A stretch of 64,000 nt of DNA. It comes from Melastoma dodecandrum. Taxonomy: Eukaryota; Streptophyta; Magnoliopsida; Myrtales; Melastomataceae. Below the pieces are notes generated by a model that searched no databases, was not told the DNA's origin, and was given only the letters and a program-made list of their open reading frames with translations. The stretch lies in assembly GCA_029817715.1 (NCBI GenBank), contig JARUPY010000416.1:44919-108918 (forward strand), written 5' to 3'. Shown here piece by piece: positions 1-12,000 of the stretch; position 1 is the stretch's first letter; each line of letters starts with the position of its first letter. The translations under genes and the position numbers were made by a program.

Positions 1-98
1 GAACGGCTCGCAACCATGGCCGCGCGTTCCCGTTAGGGCGATGGGGACCGCCGCCTCGCGCGCCGCCGGTCTGTCATTTCACATTCGAGGAGCCATCG

Positions 99-1593
99 AT
101 GGCCGACAAGCGAGATTGACGACCGCCTTCGGGCGCCCGGTCGAGAACAACCAGAACTCTCTGACGGCGGGCACGCGCGGCCCGATCCTGATGCAGGACT
201 ACCACCTCATCGAGAAGATGGCGCATTTCAACCGCGAGCGGGTGCCGGAGCGCGTCGTCCACGCCAAGGGCTATGGCGGCTACGGCACGTTCACGCTGAC
301 GCAGGACATCTCGAAATGGAGCTGCGCCAGCATCTTCTCGAAGGTCGGGCAGAAGACGGAAATGTTCGCCCGGTTCTCGACCGTTGGCGGCGAGAGCGGC
401 TCGGCAGATACGGCGCGTGACCCGCGTGGGTTTGCGCTGAAGTTCTACACCGAGCAAGGCAACTGGGACCTTGTCGGCAACAACACGCCGATCTTCTTCA
501 TCCGCGATCCGCTGAAGTTTTCCGACTTCATTCGCACGCAGAAGCGCGACCCGGGCACGCATCTGAAGCCGCACTGGCGGCGCTGGGACTATTGGAGCCT
601 GTCGCCCGAGGCACTGCACCAGGTTATGTTCCTCTACTCCGACCGCGGCACGCCGACGACGGCGGCGCATATGAACGGCTACGGCTCGCACACGTTCTCG
701 CTGTGGAATGCGAAAGGCGAGCGCTTCTGGGTGAAGTTCCACCTGAAGACGCAGCAGGGCATCCAGAACTTCACGGATGCCGAGGCGGCCAAGCTGACGG
801 GCGAGAACCCGGATTATTCGGCGCAGGAGCTGCTTGAGGGGATCAAGAAGGGCTCGTTCCCGAAATGGACCCTGTTCATCCAGGTGATGCCGGAGAAGGA
901 AGCCGAGACCTACAAGATCCATCCCTTCGACCTGACGAAGGTGTGGCCGCATAAGGACTATCCGCTGCAGGAAGTCGGCACGATGGAGTTGAACCGCAAC
1001 GTCGACAACTATTTCGCCGAGGTCGAGCAGGCGGCCTTCGAGCCGTCCAATGTCGTGCCCGGCATCGGCTTCTCGCCCGACAAGGTGCTGCAGAACCGGG
1101 TGCTCTCCTACGCCGACGCGCATCGCTACCGCCTCCGCAGCCCGAACTACGACCAGGATCCCGATCAATCGGCCGAAGGGCGTGACCAATCACGCGACCT
1201 ACCATCGCGACGGATGGGGTCGCGTCGACGGTAATTTCGGTGGGACTGTCGATTACGAGCCGAACTCGTTCGGTGGCCCGGTCGAGGAGCGCTCGATCAC
1301 CGAACCGCCGCTGCGCATCAGCGGCGATGCAGCGCGCTACGAATACAAGAACGACGATGAGGATTATTACGGCCAGCCGCGCATCTTCTGGGAGAAGGTG
1401 CTCGACGACACCGGGCGGAAAAATCTCGTCGAGAACATCGTCGGCTCGATGAGCAATCCGCAGATGGGCATCGAGAACCCGCGGCCGATCCAGGAGCGGA
1501 TGCTGCGCCACTGGTACAAAAATTCATCCGGACTTCGGCGCCGCCGTCGCCAGGGGCATCGGGATCGAGCCGCAGAAGGTCGCGGCCGAGTAA
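99..1593 (+). CDS. Catalase, monofunctional haem (frameshifted)
   Basis: Haem catalase, which disproportionates hydrogen peroxide. The reading frame matches the small-subunit family nearly end to end, about 497 residues. Visible are the distal His in RVVHAKG (about residue 53), the block [13 protein letters not shown], the Asn of VGNNTPIFF and the proximal Tyr region [11 protein letters not shown]. The start ATG at 99 follows GAGGAG by a good distance. Three single-base breaks split it: a missing base after the fourth codon (about 112), an extra G near 1156 and an extra A in an A-run near 1520. All lie in otherwise perfectly conserved stretches, so I read them as sequence errors. A strong terminator follows immediately. 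Confidence 0.9.
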
Positions 1594-1614
1594 GCCACGA
1601 TCCAACATCCTTCC

Positions 1615-1643
1615 AAGGGGCCGGCGCATGCGCCGGCCCTTTT
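1615..1643 (+). terminator. Rho-independent terminator after catalase
   Basis: A perfect GC-rich hairpin (GGGCCGGCGC, AT loop, GCGCCGGCCC) followed by TTTT on the + strand. AA precedes it, so it may also act on the minus strand. It lies between the catalase stop (1593) and the stop of the convergent serine hydrolase (1654), which fits a bidirectional terminator. Confidence 0.8.
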
Positions 1644-1653
1644 GCTTGCCTGC

Positions 1654-2781
1654 CTATGGGATCATGCGCGTCATCTGGATGCCGATGCGCTGGGCGTTCA
1701 CGCCGGCCTTGTTGGCGACGACGAAGACGGCCAGATCCTTGCTCGGATTGACGACGATCGTGCTGAGGAAGCCGTCGGTGCCGCCGTCCTTGTAGAAGAT
1801 CCGGTGGGTGCCCTTCTCGGCATCGCCGGGGTCGACGACCCAGGACATGCCGATCATGATGCTCTCGTTCTTCGGCTGGTAGATCGGCTGCGCCGCCTTC
1901 GCCAGCGCTTCACGAAGCTGCGGCGGCACGCGCCGGCCCTCGACTGTCTCGTGGCCGAGCGCCGCCTCGCCGAACGAGAGCATGTCGGCCGCCGTCGAGC
2001 GCAGGGCGCCGGCCGCGAACCATGCGAACACCGGCCATGGAATGGCGTCCGCGCCATTGGCGAGATGGCCTTGCGCGAGCCGGTCGCGATCCGCGTCGGA
2101 GACGCGGACGCTGGTGCTGGTCATCCCGAGCGGGCCGGTGATGCGCTCGTGGACAAGATCGGCCCAGGGCCGGCCGAGCTGGTCGGCGACGATGTAGCCG
2201 AGGAGGCCGACACCGGCGTTGGAATAGCGGTAGCCCGCCGGCAGGTTGCAGCCGAACCCGTCGCCCGGCGACCATTGCCCGATCCACCGCATGAAGTCTT
2301 CGCGCGTGTAGTTTTCGATCCCACGGTTGCGGAGCTCGCGCGGCAGGTTGCTCGGCAAGGTCGGCATGCCGGAGCTGAAATCGGCGAGCTCGAGCGGCGT
2401 GACCTGCGCCGCGCAGGGCTGCAACCTCCGCCGGATGTACGACTGGATCGGCGCGTCCGCGCGCATCCGGCCTTCGGCCAATGCCTCGGCGAAGAGCGCC
2501 GTGGTGAACACCTTGGTGATCGAGCCGATCTCGACGATGGTCCGCGAGGTGGGCGGCGCGTCGCCGGTGCCGCTGTAGGCGTAGAAGCTGCGCCTTCCGT
2601 GGCGGCTCACGCCGACGATCAGCCCGGGAATCGCATCGGCCTGCGCGGCCTGCCCGGCGATGCGGTCGGCGATGGCACGGATGTCATCGGACTCTTCGGC
2701 GCGCGCCCCGTCGACTGTAAGCGGAAGGGCAAGCAGGAAGGCGAGGCTCAGGCCTCGCGCCCAGCTCTTGGCAGGCGCCAT
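1654..2781 (-). CDS. Secreted serine hydrolase, class C beta-lactamase/PBP fold
   Basis: Belongs to the beta-lactamase-family serine hydrolases (AmpC/EstB/PBP-like). An N-terminal signal peptide ends near GARAEE, so it is probably periplasmic. The S-x-x-K motif is SITK (Ser about 87), the Y-x-N motif is YSN in RYSNAGVG, and the third box is a KDGGTDGF variant near the C-terminus. The start at 2781 is chosen over the ATG at 2802 because AAGGAG sits six bases upstream. The substrate cannot be read from sequence; esterase or D-amino-peptidase activity is as likely as antibiotic hydrolysis. Single gene, convergent with the catalase. Confidence 0.85.
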   Translation of the reverse strand: MAPAKSWARGLSLAFLLALPLTVDGARAEESDDIRAIADRIAGQAAQADAIPGLIVGVSRHGRRSFYAYSGTGDAPPTSRTIVEIGSITKVFTTALFAEALAEGRMRADAPIQSYIRRRLQPCAAQVTPLELADFSSGMPTLPSNLPRELRNRGIENYTREDFMRWIGQWSPGDGFGCNLPAGYRYSNAGVGLLGYIVADQLGRPWADLVHERITGPLGMTSTSVRVSDADRDRLAQGHLANGADAIPWPVFAWFAAGALRSTAADMLSFGEAALGHETVEGRRVPPQLREALAKAAQPIYQPKNESIMIGMSWVVDPGDAEKGTHRIFYKDGGTDGFLSTIVVNPSKDLAVFVVANKAGVNAQRIGIQMTRMIP

Positions 2782-2858
2782 GACGGTCTCCTTGTACACC
2801 ATGTGGAGCCGCAGCGTTGCCCGATGCGCCTGAATGATCCGTAACCGGAAAGGCTCGT

Positions 2859-4115
2859 CTACGCGGCGCCGGCCTCCATCATGCGCAGGTGCCGCACCCG
2901 GAGCGGCACGCTCGGATGTGAATGATGGACGAGCGCGTAGAGCGGATCCGGCGTCAGCGTCGAGGCGTTGTCGCGGGCGAGCCGCGTCAATGCGCTCACC
3001 ATCGGATCGGCGCCGACGGAACGCCGCGCGTAGTCATCGGCCTGGTACTCGTTGCGGCGCGAGATCCAGTTGCTCAGCGGTGCGGTCAGCGGGCCGACGA
3101 CCGAGGCGAGCAGCATGCAGACGAACAGCGCGATCGCATCGTCATGGTGTGCCACGCCGAAGGCCGGCAAAAGCCACGGCTGCTTGGCGAGCCATCCGAA
3201 CGCGGCCAGCACGACCAGCAGCACGAGCGCCGCGCGGACCAGGCCGAACAGAACGTGACGGTGCTTGAAATGGCCGAGTTCGTGCGCCACGACGGCCTCG
3301 ATCTCGTCCGGCGGCGAGGCGGCGATCAGCGTATCGAAGAGTACGATGCGCTTGCTCCGGCCAAAGCCGATGAAATAGGCGTTGCCGTGCGACGTGCGGC
3401 GCGACGCGTCCATGGTGAAGAGGCCCGAGGCCTTGAAGCCCGACCGCGCCAGCACCGATTCGATGCGCTCGCGCAAGGCGCCTTGCAGCGGCTCGAACCT
3501 GTTGAAGCGCGGCGCGACGAAGCGCACGAAGATCGTCGGTGCGACCATGATGATGACCATCAGCCCGAGCCAGGCCCACAGCCACCAAAGGCCGGTGAGC
3601 GCGCGCATCACCCAGAGCAGCGCCGCCAGCAGCGGCACGGCCACCGCCAGGGTGATCGCCGCCTGCTTCAGCCGGTCGGCCACGAAGCGGAGCGGCGTCG
3701 TCCGGTTGAAGCCGAACCTCTGCTCGATGCCGAAGGCGCGGACGATCGCGAACGGCAGATCGATCGCCGCGCCGATGAAGCCGGTGGCGACGAGAAAAGC
3801 GACACCGCGCCAGATCGACGGCGACATCATTCCGGCGAGGGCGCCGTAGAGCACATCGATGCCGCCTAGCGCCCAGGCGATCGGCAGGATGGCGCCGACG
3901 ATGGTTTCCCAGCGCTCCAGCCGCTCGCGCGCCTGCGAATAATCCGCCGCCTTGCGGTGGTCGTCGAGCGAGAGCGTCGCGGCGAAGTCGGTGGGCACGG
4001 CATCGCGGTGACGCGCGACATGGGCCGTCTGCCGCAGCGACAGGTAGAGCGCGACGAAGGTCCAGATCATCGTCGCGACGATGAAGGCGAGGCTGAGTGG
4101 TGGCATCGGCATCAC
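2859..4115 (-). CDS. M48 family membrane metalloprotease
   Basis: Ste24/HtpX-like zinc protease of 418 residues. The zinc-binding helix is HELGH within VVAHELGHFKHRH (about residue 275), with several hydrophobic membrane segments before it and a downstream NEYQADDYA block supplying the third ligand (Glu). The N-terminus is a membrane segment. The family cleaves membrane proteins and processed C-termini; the bacterial substrate is unknown. Intact, monocistronic, and divergent from nothing obvious upstream. Confidence 0.88.
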   Translation of the reverse strand: MMPMPPLSLAFIVATMIWTFVALYLSLRQTAHVARHRDAVPTDFAATLSLDDHRKAADYSQARERLERWETIVGAILPIAWALGGIDVLYGALAGMMSPSIWRGVAFLVATGFIGAAIDLPFAIVRAFGIEQRFGFNRTTPLRFVADRLKQAAITLAVAVPLLAALLWVMRALTGLWWLWAWLGLMVIIMVAPTIFVRFVAPRFNRFEPLQGALRERIESVLARSGFKASGLFTMDASRRTSHGNAYFIGFGRSKRIVLFDTLIAASPPDEIEAVVAHELGHFKHRHVLFGLVRAALVLLVVLAAFGWLAKQPWLLPAFGVAHHDDAIALFVCMLLASVVGPLTAPLSNWISRRNEYQADDYARRSVGADPMVSALTRLARDNASTLTPDPLYALVHHSHPSVPLRVRHLRMMEAGAA

Positions 4116-4181
4116 GTTCGATTGTGCCAGAGAAGATAGAGGTCGCCCCGCCTTCTCGCCACTATCGCAGTGCCGACGACG

Positions 4182-4526
4182 TCAAGCACGCGGGAGCGCG
4201 ACCTCGAGCGCCTCGCCGGCGGCGTCGGGTAGCCTCGCAATGACGCGCAGATAGCTGCGCGCGGCCTTATCGGGCCGCCGACGCCCCGACTCCCAGTTCT
4301 GGATCGAATCGACGTCGAGCCCGTAACGGATCGCGAACTGCTCTTGGCTCACGCCGAGACGCTCCCGGACGCTCTTGAGATCGATCATCTCGGACGTTAC
4401 CGTGGCGACGGAAAAGCCGCTCGCCTCGAGCTCGCCAGCGATGACAGCCTCGTCGTCGAGCGTGGGCAAGGAAACGACCGCCCGCCCCGTCTCCAGGGCT
4501 TCCTCGATCGCCCGCTTGGCGCGGAG
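4182..4526 (-). CDS. XRE-family helix-turn-helix regulator, antitoxin-like
   Basis: The C-terminal half carries a cro/cI-type HTH (LGVSQEQFAIRYGLDVDSIQ followed by NWESGRRRPD), typical of HigA/MqsA-type antitoxins and autoregulators. The open frame extends upstream to 4694, but that part overlaps the upstream gene by more than 100 bases and looks unlike coding sequence. I therefore place the start at the ATG at 4526 (MLRAKRAIEE). The partner is the upstream gene ending at 4579. Role inferred from architecture only. Confidence 0.6.
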   Translation of the reverse strand, partial: LRAKRAIEEALETGRAVVSLPTLDDEAVIAGELEASGFSVATVTSEMIDLKSVRERLGVSQEQFAIRYGLDVDSIQNWESGRRRPDKAARSYLRVIARLPDAAGEALEVALPRA

Positions 4527-4578
4527 CATCGTCAGGCCGCGCTTTACGAGCGACAGCGTCGCCGAGACCGTCTTGAGC

Positions 4579-4932
4579 TCACGACCCGGGCTTGGCCGCA
4601 CCGCCAGCACGGCGGACGAACCGGACAGGACGCGGTCGACGACCCGGGTTGGCCCCAGACGTGCGAATTCCGCCTTCCACGACGATGTCGTCATAGTCCA
4701 GCTCCTTCATGAACGCGTCTGCGATTACCCGCAAGTTGACGGGGCTCACGTCGTTCGGACCGAGGTCGACACCTTGCACATGAAGCCCCGCAACGACCAA
4801 AGAGCGGCCCTCGCGTCGCGGCTCGCCCATGACGAGGACGATCCCGCTCGGCGTGTGCACCTCGACGGTCGCGACCGGATCAGCGCTTGCGTCATGATGC
4901 AGGACGAAGCGTATATCGTCGGCCGACCACAC
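4579..4932 (-). CDS. Small protein upstream of XRE regulator, unknown
   Basis: A 117-residue protein, mixed alpha/beta by eye, with a basic tail rich in Arg and Gly (EGGIRTSGANPGRRPRP). I do not recognise a named family. It precedes the XRE regulator by about 50 bases on the same strand, an arrangement seen in toxin-antitoxin pairs and in small autoregulated operons, but no toxin fold (RelE, PIN, MazF) is recognisable. Intact. Confidence 0.5.
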   Translation of the reverse strand: MWSADDIRFVLHHDASADPVATVEVHTPSGIVLVMGEPRREGRSLVVAGLHVQGVDLGPNDVSPVNLRVIADAFMKELDYDDIVVEGGIRTSGANPGRRPRPVRFVRRAGGAAKPGS

Positions 4933-4983
4933 GGTTTTCTATACGCCAATGGCGTTATGGAAGGCAACGACATCCGCCGCGGA

Positions 4984-6116
4984 TCACGCCGCCGCCGGCA
5001 GGTCCGGCGCAAAGACCTCGACGCGGTTGCGGCCGTGCCTTTTGGCCCGGTAGAGCGCGTCGTCCGCCTCCTTGACGACAAGCTCCGGGTCGCTGGCGCC
5101 GACCAAAGCGGCGACGCCGACGCTCACCGTGACGCCGTCGCCCGACGCGCGGCAACTGCCCTCGACGGCACGCCCCAGCCGCTCGCCGATCGCCACCGCC
5201 TCATCGGCGCCGGCGCCTTCGAGCAGAATGGCAAATTCCTCGCCGCCGTAGCGGGCGACGACATCGCCGGCGCCGCGCAGATGCGCGCGCAGCACGTTGG
5301 CAACCTGCCGCAGGAGCGCATCCCCTGCCGGATGGCCATGGCGGTCGTTGAACGTCTTGAAGTCGTCGACATCGATCATGAGGAGCGCGAACGGCCGGGG
5401 CGTCCGCCGCCGCGGCTTCGAGTCGCGTGTCGAGCAGGCGGCGGTTGGCGAGCTGCGTCAGCGCGTCGGTCTCGGACAGGCGGGCGAGCTCGTCCTGCGT
5501 CTCGATCAGCTCGACGAGCTGCTGATTGCGCTCGGCGACAAGGATCAGGAGGCCCGCCGCCATCGCCGGCACGAGCAGGAGCAGCAGCTGGAAGCCGTGG
5601 TCCGCGGCCAGGACGCAGCCGACGCAGATCGGCGCGAGGCTGCAGAGGAGTTGCAGCTTGGCGAGCCTTGGGACGCCCGAGTTGCGGGCCGCCACCGCAC
5701 CCGCGGTGCCGACGGTCGACAGGATCGGAATGACGTAGAGGACCGGATCGTTGGACGCGGCGAGCGCGATGAAGCAGAGCGCTCCCCACGAGAGCGAGGA
5801 GGCGATCGCGAGAACGCCGAAGGCGACGAGCCAGCGCTCCGGATCGGCGAGCCGGCCCTCGCGCAGGCGCTTCTTGAAGGCGAGAATGACCCCGCAGCGG
5901 GTGAGGAGAAGCGCCACCTCGGCGCCGGCGACGAGCGCGGAAAGCCAGCAGCCCGCCCCGCGCGACGGCCGCCACGCCGCAGATGCAGGCGGCGAGCGCC
6001 ACCATCAGAACGTTGGAAGCCCGGCCGAACAGGGTGGCGATGAGGCGAAGACGGACGTGCGCCGGGCGCGCCCGCTCGCGCGCCGTCAGGAGGATCGAGA
6101 CGAGGAGATCACGCAT
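4984..6116 (-). CDS. Membrane diguanylate cyclase, GGDEF (frameshifted)
   Basis: Makes cyclic di-GMP. The N-terminal half has about five hydrophobic segments (membrane sensor region), followed by a linker helix and a GGDEF domain. The domain opens with SETDALTQLANRR, continues with DVDDFKTFND and carries an active GGEEF signature; the C-terminal block is EADDALYRAKRHGRN. The frame breaks near 5935, inside the membrane region, and near 5390, between the linker and DVDDFK. No RxxD inhibitory site was noticed upstream of GGEEF. The start at 6116 (MRDLLVSIL) is the first Met of the membrane region; longer starts up to 6200 are possible. Confidence 0.82.
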
Positions 6117-6405
6117 CGCCGGACGAGGCCGTGTCGCGCGACGGCCGCTCGCGACCGGATCAGTCGCCCAATCCTCATGAGCTGCCGCATCACGTAACAA
6201 GCGACCCCCGCGTGGCGAGAGGAAAATGTCCCGACAGTTTCGCTTTACGCTTCGGAAATTAAGACGCGGCTAACGCTCGGCCCCAAATGCGCTGGCGACG
6301 CCCGCACGCCCACCGCATCAGCGTTGCCACCCCAAAAGCAATTTTATGTGGTGCGTCGTCGTGCGACCATCAGCCGGCCCCGGGGCACAGGCGGAGATGC
6401 GAGCA

Positions 6406-6903
6406 ATGGTTCAGGTGACGAACGGCATGAGCGTCGATGGGGGCCTGGCGGATCTCGCGGCGGCCGAGGCCGCGCTCGACGCGGTCTGGGAGCGGCTTTC
6501 GCTGGCGACGCGCAACGCGACGTTCGTGAGCCGCAAGGCCGAGGTCTTCGGGGATATCGCCGAGCGCCCGTCCACCGCTTTCGCGGCGGGCGAACCCCTG
6601 CTCACCTACCTCGAGCCGATCTGCTTCGCGCGCAAGCCGCTCGCCGACGGCACGCTCGCTTTTGGCGTAAGCACCGATTTCGAGATCATGACGCCCGACG
6701 GCCGGATTCTCGGTGGGCAGAAGGCGTTCCAGAAGATCGACATGGCGAGCCGCGGGCGTGTCCGCGAGCTCTTTCTCAATCTCACGCTGACGCTCGACGG
6801 CCTGCCCGCCGGCGCCTACGTCCTCGCCTACACCCTGCACGACACTGTCGGTGGGCAGTCGACGCGGATCGAGCAAACCTTCACCATCGAAGCGGAGGCG
6901 TGA
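6406..6903 (+). CDS. Hypothetical protein
   Basis: About 165 residues, no signal peptide. Begins with helical Ala-rich sequence and ends in beta-rich sequence (LPAGAYVLAYTLHDT, STRIEQTFTI) resembling a small beta-sandwich. No family recognised. The start at 6406 (MVQVTNG) is nine bases after GGAG; ATG 6397 is the alternative. Preceded by about 290 bases without a recognisable gene (6117-6405). Confidence 0.55.
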   Translation: MVQVTNGMSVDGGLADLAAAEAALDAVWERLSLATRNATFVSRKAEVFGDIAERPSTAFAAGEPLLTYLEPICFARKPLADGTLAFGVSTDFEIMTPDGRILGGQKAFQKIDMASRGRVRELFLNLTLTLDGLPAGAYVLAYTLHDTVGGQSTRIEQTFTIEAEA

Positions 6904-6916
6904 GCGGCCGCGATGC

Positions 6917-7351
6917 TCAGACCAGCGTCTTGAGATTGGCGAGACCCGCAGCGAACACGCCGTCGCCGATCACGCCCGAGAGCTCGGCCTCGCGGCCTTT
7001 CTCGCAGTCGAAGTGGGCGGTCCAATCGACGAAGGTGCCGTTGCTCTCGGTGACCGGCAGCGCGTGGATCGTCGCCTCGTAGTCGGTGACGCCGAGCGGG
7101 CTCTCGAGGATCACGTAGGTCTGCGTGTGCTCGTGGTCGGAGAGCGCGACCAGCCGCTCGACGATCTTGCCGCCGTCCTTCATGTGGATCGTGCGCACGC
7201 AGCCGACCTTGTCGGCCGGCGCGCCACCCGTAATGTCGGTCCTCTCGGCCAGCGCCGAGACGATCGTGTGGATGGCACCGAAGTCGCGCACGTGCGGCCA
7301 GACGGTCTCGATGGGCGCGGCGATGACGGCGGACCTGTAGATTTTCGGCAT
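6917..7351 (-). CDS. SRPBCC (START-like) family protein
   Basis: A 144-residue polyketide-cyclase/START-fold protein. The opening block is typical (SAVIAAPIETVWPHVRDFG), followed by VGCVRTIHMKDGG and an acidic C-terminal helix region. The family binds hydrophobic ligands in a helix-grip fold; members near dehydrogenases (MxaD-like) are known, but nothing here fixes the ligand. Ends 14 bases from the convergent hypothetical gene and lies upstream of guaB on the same strand, 31 bases apart. Confidence 0.75.
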   Translation of the reverse strand: MPKIYRSAVIAAPIETVWPHVRDFGAIHTIVSALAERTDITGGAPADKVGCVRTIHMKDGGKIVERLVALSDHEHTQTYVILESPLGVTDYEATIHALPVTESNGTFVDWTAHFDCEKGREAELSGVIGDGVFAAGLANLKTLV

Positions 7352-7382
7352 ATGGCTCTCCCTCCCTCGTCGACGGGGTTTT

Positions 7383-9690
<2,308 letters not shown>

Positions 9691-9793
9691 CGCATCCTCC
9701 GATGCGTTCCTGCGTCGTGATGGTCTGCACCAGAGCGCCGAACCTGTCATGACGGCGGCGCTCCATTTTCCGAAAGACTCGAACAAGGTCCGC

Positions 9794-10393
9794 ATGTCCT
9801 CGATCGTCCGCGCTCTCGCCCTTCTCGCCCTCGCCGCGACGCCCGCCTTCGCCCAGTCCGTCCCGGAGCCGGCGGACCTCTGGCGTGGCCCGATGCACGG
9901 CGCGACCCCGGCGACCTTGAAGGGCGCGACGGTGATCGACGCTCGGCAGCTCGCCGATCTTCTGGCGGCAAAGCGGCCGCTGATCCTCGATGTCGCCAAT
10001 CTCCAGCACCGTCCCGACGGGCCCGCCGCCGACAGGCTCCCGCCGCAGACCCATCGCTCGGTGCCCGGCGCCGCCTGGTGGCCCGGCGCCGGCAGCGGCA
10101 CGCGCGAACCGGCTTTCGCCGGAGCGTTCGCGGCACGCGTTGCCGCCGCCACCGGCCGTGACAAGGACCGGCCGATCGTCACCTTCTGCCATCCCGCGCG
10201 CTGGGGCAGCTGGAACGCCGGCAAGCGGCTGACCGAGCTCGGATACACCCACGTCTACTGGTATCCCGGCGGCTCGGAAGGCTGGGAAGCCACCGGCAAA
10301 AGCCAGGCGGTTCTCGAGGACCCGGCGTGGAAGGCGACCGGCTTCGACAAGGATTCCTCGGTGACCTTGGAGCCACGCGCGGCGGGGAAGTGA
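9794..10393 (+). CDS. Rhodanese-like PQQ-associated CXXCW-type protein, motif degraded
   Basis: Exported (signal peptide ending at PAFAQ), about 199 residues, rhodanese-like fold. The C-terminal half matches the PQQ-dependent catabolism-associated CXXCW family: the block TFCHPARWGSWNAGKR occupies the signature position and VYWYPGGSEGWEA follows. The first Cys is present but the second is Arg (C-H-P-A-R-W), so a dithiol function is not possible as written. PQQ pathways are common in methylotrophic relatives. The start at 9794 is set by the signal peptide; the frame is open further upstream. Confidence 0.7.
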   Translation: MSSIVRALALLALAATPAFAQSVPEPADLWRGPMHGATPATLKGATVIDARQLADLLAAKRPLILDVANLQHRPDGPAADRLPPQTHRSVPGAAWWPGAGSGTREPAFAGAFAARVAAATGRDKDRPIVTFCHPARWGSWNAGKRLTELGYTHVYWYPGGSEGWEATGKSQAVLEDPAWKATGFDKDSSVTLEPRAAGK

Positions 10394-10484
10394 GCGGTCG
10401 TTTCGTTCCAAAGTCTCGGGTCGGGTCGCGTTGTGATGCGGGTGGCGCCGGATAAGATCGCCTGACCACCCGCGGACTCCGCCG

Positions 10485-11009
10485 ATGCGCTGCCGTCTCC
10501 TCGCCTGCCTTCTCGCCGCCCTGTTGCTCCCGGCCGCCGTGCGGGCGGATGCGCCGCCCGGCTGCATCGGCGTTTCCGTCTTCGGTCCGTGGGGCAGCAA
10601 CTGCTTTCAGGACGCAACGAATCGCTATTGCGTGGCGCAGATCACCAACGGACGCTCGTCGATCTTGCTGCTTTACAGCCGCGCCTTGAACAGCGCCGCT
10701 CCGCCCGTCGGACGCATCAACGTTCGAGCGACGGATCTCTTCCTCTCGACGGCGGTCAAGACCTTGCCCATGACGATCCAGCACGGGGTCGATCCGCAGA
10801 TCGCGCAAATCGCGATTGTCGACGGGCCGCAGTCGGCCTTCGGGCATCTGCCGCTCGACACGCTGGTCGCCTGGACCGCCAAGCCGCAGGAGCCGGACAG
10901 GCTCGACGTCGGCCTCTCCGGCCGCCTTTATGCCTACACGTTCGAGCCCAGGGACTTCTCGCCCGTCGTCGCCAAATTCCGCACCTGCTTTCCGAGCAGC
11001 GGCCAATAG
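10485..11009 (+). CDS. Exported protein, weakly IalB-like
   Basis: A 174-residue protein with a clear signal peptide (LLAALLLPAAVRADA). Three Cys pairs flank a beta-rich body (CIGV..., NCFQDATNRYCVAQ, FRTCFP). Spacing and blocks such as GPWGSNC resemble invasion-associated locus B proteins of alphaproteobacteria, but the match is weak. Likely periplasmic with disulfides. Separated from the preceding rhodanese-like gene by about 90 bases on the same strand. Confidence 0.5.
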   Translation: MRCRLLACLLAALLLPAAVRADAPPGCIGVSVFGPWGSNCFQDATNRYCVAQITNGRSSILLLYSRALNSAAPPVGRINVRATDLFLSTAVKTLPMTIQHGVDPQIAQIAIVDGPQSAFGHLPLDTLVAWTAKPQEPDRLDVGLSGRLYAYTFEPRDFSPVVAKFRTCFPSSGQ

Positions 11010-11102
11010 GCGCGGGGCTTCGCTGGGGCAGCCGGAGCCAATCCGTTCGCCGCACGTTTGCTGCGAGCGTGGCCTTTGCCGCGCTCCAGGAGCACCGCCA
11101 GG

Positions 11103-11898
11103 GTGAGAGCTGTTTCGTTTCACGCCGCGCGACTGCCCCTGCTTGCGGTTGCCTTGCTCGGCCTATCGGCGGGTACGGCCCTCGCGCAGGGAACGCCGGA
11201 GCAGCGCGAGGCCTGCACGCCGGATGCGCTGAAGCTCTGCCAGGACACGATACCCGACGTCGCGAGGACCGAGGCCTGCATGAGGCGCCACGAGGCCGAG
11301 CTGAGCCCGCGCTGCCACGCCGCCTTCATCGCGCCGGGCGCCCCGACGGAGACGCGGCGCGCGGCCCGCGCCGCACCCGAGGAGCGGCCCGCGCCGCAAG
11401 AGCGCCGGCATGCGCGCGGCGCGCCGCCCGACGATGACGAGCGCGGCGCCGCACCGCGACGTCTCGGGCCCCGCGACCCCGACCAGCGCGAGGCCGGCGG
11501 GCCGCCCGACGGATACGACGAGCCGCCCCCTGGGCCGCGCCGTTTCGGGCCGCCGGGTCCCGACGGATACGACGAGCCATGGCCCGGCCCGCGCGGATAT
11601 GGGCCGCCCGGTCCGAACGGTGGAGGTTTCGCCGGCGGCCCGCGGGACGGCTACGATGGACCCGGGCCGCGCGATTACGGACCGCCCGACGTCAGACGCT
11701 TCGCCGATCGTGGGGAACCGGACGACCGCGGACCGCCCGACGTCCGTCGCTATCACTACGGTGCACCCGACGTCGGCGCGTCGGGGGCCGCGTGGCGGGC
11801 GAGGGGCGCGCGCCGTTTTGCGCCGCCTCTGCGCGCAGGACATGATCGATCCGCGCACCTGCGCCCTCGTGCGACGGGCGCTGGCGGAGGAGCGCTGA
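11103..11898 (+). CDS. Exported Cys-rich protein with Pro/Gly repeats (frameshifted)
   Basis: Signal peptide (LGLSAGTALAQG), then a small Cys domain of the type C-x6-LC-x9-C (EACTPDALKLCQDTIPDVAR), then a low-complexity region of repeated GPPGPDGYDEP-like units over roughly residues 125-230. Near 11790 the natural frame shifts, and a sensible C-terminal helix pair with two Cys (CAQDMIDPRTCALVRRALAE) is read to a stop at 11898. The Cys domain is common in Methylobacterium-type exported proteins of unknown role. GTG 11103 is chosen as start because it puts the signal peptide at the N-terminus. Confidence 0.6.
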
Positions 11899-11924
11899 GC
11901 CATCGAGATACGCGCGCGGTTTCG

Positions 11925-11948
11925 TCTTCTCCCGCAAACGGGAGAAGG
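11925..11948. repeat. Solo CTTCTCCCGC palindrome
   Basis: Hairpin CTTCTCCCG / CGGGAGAAG with a four-base loop, a single-arm copy of the intergenic repeat family whose full copies are at 14427, 22030 and 50796. It lies between two same-strand genes and could act as a weak terminator. Confidence 0.7.
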
Positions 11949-12000
11949 AAGACGCGTCACTTACAAAGGTTTGACCTCGTACCATGAGCAGGAGACGCTT

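Noticed and set aside
74..1189. 371-codon open frame antisense to catalase
   Set aside because: Arg/Val-rich shadow with no motif; catalase motifs are clear on the other strand.
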